Source: F23-D06 sp045600525
Lineage (GTDB): Bacteria > Bacteroidota > Bacteroidia > Bacteroidales > WCHB1-69
Assembly: GCA_045600525.1 (NCBI GenBank)
Contig: JAZRYC010000132.1
Span: forward strand, 1 to 7,431
Length of the DNA: 7,431 bases
Direction: 5' to 3'
Part shown: piece by piece, positions 5,175-7,431 of the stretch
Layout of the letters: every line of letters begins with the position of its first letter
Position numbering within the stretch: the stretch's first letter is position 1
Notes under the pieces: model-generated
What the model saw: only the letters and a program-made list of their open reading frames with translations
Told to the model about the DNA's origin: nothing
Databases searched by the model: none
Position numbers and translations under genes: made by a program

Positions 5175-5285
5175 ACTTTTTACTTGTCTAACTTCTCACT
5201 TCAAAAAAATCTCCGCGCTCTTTTTTCACAAAGGTGCCAAAAGTTAACCATATTTTGCGGATATTTGCGCCCTAATTTTGAAAAT

Positions 5286-5870
5286 ATGAAAATAGCTTTA
5301 TTCGCAGCAGTTCCCGAAGAAGTGGGCAACTTGGCTAACATTACGAACTTTATGGGTATCGGACGGGAAAACGCTACCCGCTCCACCTTGGAATTTATTG
5401 AAAAACACCGAAACGAGCAGTTCTGCATCCTGAATCTCGGTACGGTGGGCTCGCACGACAAAGAAGTAGGCTCCATCCTTAAAATCACGGAAGTCATCTC
5501 AGCCGGAGAACCTTTCAATGAGGATCGCATGATTTTGCCATCCTTTCCGATAACTCATGATGATGTCGGTCACGGGGTACTTTATTCCTCCGATTGCTTT
5601 GTTTCGCCCGATGTTTTCACGGACGGTTATCTGAACAGCATCAAAGGCAAGGCCGATTGCTTCGACATGGAGTCGTCTGCCGTTTATACCGTGGCAAAGG
5701 CATACAACATACCTTTTATATCTTACAAGATAGTATCCGATAACTTAGACGTCACCATAGATATTTGGCGTGAACGTGTCCATGAGTTGTCTAAAAAGTT
5801 GGAAGTGTTTGCCCAAGGGATGTTCCAACAGTTGGAAGAAATCGAGCCCATTGAATTTTTACATGATTAA
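5286..5870 (+). CDS. MTA/SAH nucleosidase-like protein (nucleoside phosphorylase superfamily)
   Basis: This 194-aa protein resembles 5'-methylthioadenosine/S-adenosylhomocysteine nucleosidases, which cleave the N-glycosidic bond to release adenine in the cytoplasm. The N terminus MKIALFAAVPEEV places a Glu at 11-12 where the family has its active-site acid. ILNLGTVGS (about residues 52-60) replaces the usual NxGxAGG, followed by VGSILKITEVI. FDMESSAVYTVAKAYNIPF (126-144) contains the ribose-binding Met-Glu. IVSDNLD has Asp 152 at the catalytic Asp position. At 194 aa it is shorter than E. coli MTAN (232 aa), mainly in the middle, so the substrate is uncertain. ATG at 5286 is chosen because the conserved fold starts at once there; the 44 in-frame residues upstream from 5154 are low-complexity and lie over the promoter region. 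The fucosidase follows after 21 bp. Confidence 0.82.
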   Translation: MKIALFAAVPEEVGNLANITNFMGIGRENATRSTLEFIEKHRNEQFCILNLGTVGSHDKEVGSILKITEVISAGEPFNEDRMILPSFPITHDDVGHGVLYSSDCFVSPDVFTDGYLNSIKGKADCFDMESSAVYTVAKAYNIPFISYKIVSDNLDVTIDIWRERVHELSKKLEVFAQGMFQQLEEIEPIEFLHD

Positions 5871-5891
5871 ATGCAAAAAACTTGCACACGT

Positions 5892-7431
5892 ATGAACAAG
5901 CGCTTTATCAAACTCCTTGTGGCAGCCGTCTGCTTCTGTTGCTCGCTGCAGGCGCAAGACGAGCCGTCGGTAGCACCGCCTAAGCCCTTCGGTCCTGTTC
6001 CGACCGCCGCGCAACTGGCGTGGCAGCAGATGGAGATGAATATGTTCTGCCACTTCGGCCCGAACACGTTCACGGGCAAGGAATGGGGCGACGGCACGGA
6101 AATCGAAGACATCTTCAATCCTACCGCGCTCAATTGCGACCAATGGGCGGCAGTGGCGAAGTCCGCCGGGCTCAAAGGCATCATCATCACCGCCAAGCAC
6201 CACGACGGATTCTGCCTATGGCCTAATCCGGTGAGCGAGCACACGGTGGCGCAGAGCAGCTGGCGCAACGGCCAGGGCGATGTGCTGCGCGAACTGTCCG
6301 ACGCCTGCCGCAAAGCAGGCCTGAAGTTCGGCGTCTATATCTCGCCGTGGGACCGCAACGCGCCGACCTACGGTTCCCCTGCCTACAATGAGACGTTCCT
6401 CCAAACGCTGCAAAGCGCCCTCACCCAATATGGACCGATTTACGAGCAGTGGTTTGACGGCGCCAATGGCGAGGGACCGAACGGCAAGCGGCAAGTATAT
6501 GACTGGCCGGCATTCAACGGACAAGTCTATAAGTTGCAGCCCAACGCTGTTATCTTCAGCGACGTTGGTCCGGGCTGCCGCTGGATGGGCAACGAGCAAG
6601 GCGTCAACGGGCGCACCTGCTGGTCGCGATTGGACATTGACGGCTACGAACCGGGTGCGCTGGCTCCCACGCAGGACACGCTCAACGTGGGCAACTACAA
6701 TGGGTCGAACTGGATTCCCGCCGAAACGGACGTCTCCATCCGCCCGGGCTGGTTCTACCGCGACAGCGAGCACCCCAAAACGCTACAGGAACTGTTGAAA
6801 ATCTACTACACGAGTGTAGGCCGCAACTCCCTGCTGCTCTTGAATGTGCCGCCCGACCAACGCGGACGGATTGCCTCCGAGGACTCTGCCCGACTCGTGG
6901 AATTCCGTGCTGCCTTGGATGAAATCTTCGGATTTCAGAATAATCTTTTTTTACAAAATTATCAGAAGTTCAAAATTTACGCATCCAATATTCGCGGAGT
7001 TAAAGATCCATTAAGCGGCTGCTACACTTGGCTAGGTCCTCTCAATAGTTGTGAGTTGCAAAAAGGGAGCAATGGCGACCGATACGGCACAATGAACATC
7101 GTGGATAACGCGACAGACAAATATTGGGCCACGGATGACAGTGTCACCACCGCTTCTCTTGATATAGAATTCTTCACGCCTCAAACTTTCAACCGTGTGC
7201 TTTTGCAGGAGTACATTCCGTTGGGGCAGCGCGTGGAGCAGTTCCATATTGAGGTGATGAATGAGGACGGCACGTGGCGGACCATAGCCGAAGAGACCAC
7301 CATCGGGTACAAGAGGATCGTGCTCACCGAGAAAGTCACGACGAAGAAAGTGCGCATTGTGATTGACAAATCCCGCGCCTGCATCGTGCTGAACAAAATC
7401 GGGCTTTATTTGGACACGATATCGGAATTCG
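5892..7431 (+). CDS. GH29 alpha-L-fucosidase with C-terminal discoidin-like domain, 3' end missing
   Basis: The frame is open from the ATG at 5892 to the window end (513 codons). Residues 1-21 form a signal peptide (basic start, hydrophobic core, likely cut after LQA before QDE), so the enzyme is exported. The GH29 catalytic domain shows HFGPNTFTGKEWGDG (His 54), TAKHHDGFCLW (His 103, His 104), YISPWDRN, and WFDGANGEG with the likely nucleophile Asp 189, followed by QPNAVIFSDVGP. These features resemble the GH29-B group of 1,3/1,4-linkage fucosidases (from memory). Catalytic homology ends near residue 350. A discoidin or CBM32-like beta domain follows (IVDNATDKYWATDD, then VRIVIDKSRACIVLNKIGLYLDT), preceded by an unusual AT-rich segment with two Cys. 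An in-frame ATG at 5871, directly after the nucleosidase stop, would add MQKTCTR; 5892 gives the more normal signal peptide. It probably releases fucose from host or plant glycans. Confidence 0.93.
   Translation, partial: MNKRFIKLLVAAVCFCCSLQAQDEPSVAPPKPFGPVPTAAQLAWQQMEMNMFCHFGPNTFTGKEWGDGTEIEDIFNPTALNCDQWAAVAKSAGLKGIIITAKHHDGFCLWPNPVSEHTVAQSSWRNGQGDVLRELSDACRKAGLKFGVYISPWDRNAPTYGSPAYNETFLQTLQSALTQYGPIYEQWFDGANGEGPNGKRQVYDWPAFNGQVYKLQPNAVIFSDVGPGCRWMGNEQGVNGRTCWSRLDIDGYEPGALAPTQDTLNVGNYNGSNWIPAETDVSIRPGWFYRDSEHPKTLQELLKIYYTSVGRNSLLLLNVPPDQRGRIASEDSARLVEFRAALDEIFGFQNNLFLQNYQKFKIYASNIRGVKDPLSGCYTWLGPLNSCELQKGSNGDRYGTMNIVDNATDKYWATDDSVTTASLDIEFFTPQTFNRVLLQEYIPLGQRVEQFHIEVMNEDGTWRTIAEETTIGYKRIVLTEKVTTKKVRIVIDKSRACIVLNKIGLYLDTISEF

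Larger units (their letters stand above)
5052..5285. other. Divergent intergenic region, 234 bp
   Basis: This is the only sizeable gene-free stretch, lying between the SPFH gene (leftward) and the nucleosidase gene (rightward). It holds the GATATC palindrome block (5081-5102), TAnnTTTG-like elements on both strands, several homopolymer runs (T8 at 5119-5126) and a pair of TTTGCG boxes 10 bp apart (5254-5259, 5264-5269) just before the nucleosidase start. No small open reading frame with coding character was seen. Confidence 0.6.

Noticed and set aside
5154..5285. 44-residue N-terminal extension of the nucleosidase
   Set aside because: The extension is low-complexity, overlaps promoter-like elements, and the conserved fold begins exactly at the internal ATG at 5286.
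6216..6773. 185-codon open frame on the minus strand inside the fucosidase gene
   Set aside because: GC-rich coding DNA often leaves the opposite strand open; the plus-strand frame has the GH29 motifs across this region.

Overview
This window is most likely chromosomal DNA of a Bacteroidales-type bacterium. The gene set points that way: a PepO-like M13 peptidase, an E. coli-type ornithine carbamoyltransferase beside a carbamate kinase, an exported GH29 fucosidase with a C-terminal discoidin-like domain, and an SPFH protein paired with a tiny ribbon-helix-helix protein. The start contexts are A/T-rich and lack Shine-Dalgarno sites, there are TAnnTTTG-like promoter elements, and the gaps between genes hold degenerate 7-8 bp tandem repeats. 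The genus cannot be fixed from the sequence alone.

Layout: (1) 2-730 (+), the C-terminal third of an M13 zinc metallopeptidase, open at the left edge. (2) 843-3117 (+), an arginine/citrulline-fermentation-like module: carbamate kinase, a small membrane protein whose reading frame looks broken or shifted, and ornithine carbamoyltransferase, closed by a strong intrinsic terminator at 3138-3171. (3) 5051-3174 (-), a probable three-gene operon: SPFH/band-7 membrane protein, a 58-aa ribbon-helix-helix DNA-binding protein, and a nitroreductase-family flavoprotein that ends against the same terminator. (4) 5052-5285, a divergent intergenic region with a perfect 16-bp palindrome and a second GATATC box, a candidate operator for the small DNA-binding protein. 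(5) 5286-7431 (+), a short MTA/SAH-nucleosidase-like protein followed after 21 nt by a GH29 alpha-L-fucosidase that runs off the right edge.

Functional reading (inference): the peptidase could supply peptides. The arc-like genes convert citrulline to ornithine and carbamoyl phosphate and harvest ATP, although no arginine deiminase lies in the window. The SPFH/RHH/nitroreductase operon looks like a self-regulated membrane or redox-stress unit. The last operon pairs nucleoside salvage with release of fucose from host or plant glycans.

The most interesting points are the palindromic candidate operator beside the SPFH-RHH pair, the small membrane-protein gene with a T8 tract on a formal -1 slippery heptamer, and the recurring period-7/8 repeats in several gaps. 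No tRNA, rRNA, CRISPR array, insertion sequence or other mobile element was seen. No gene-free stretch exceeds 300 bases; the longest is the 234-bp region 5052-5285.
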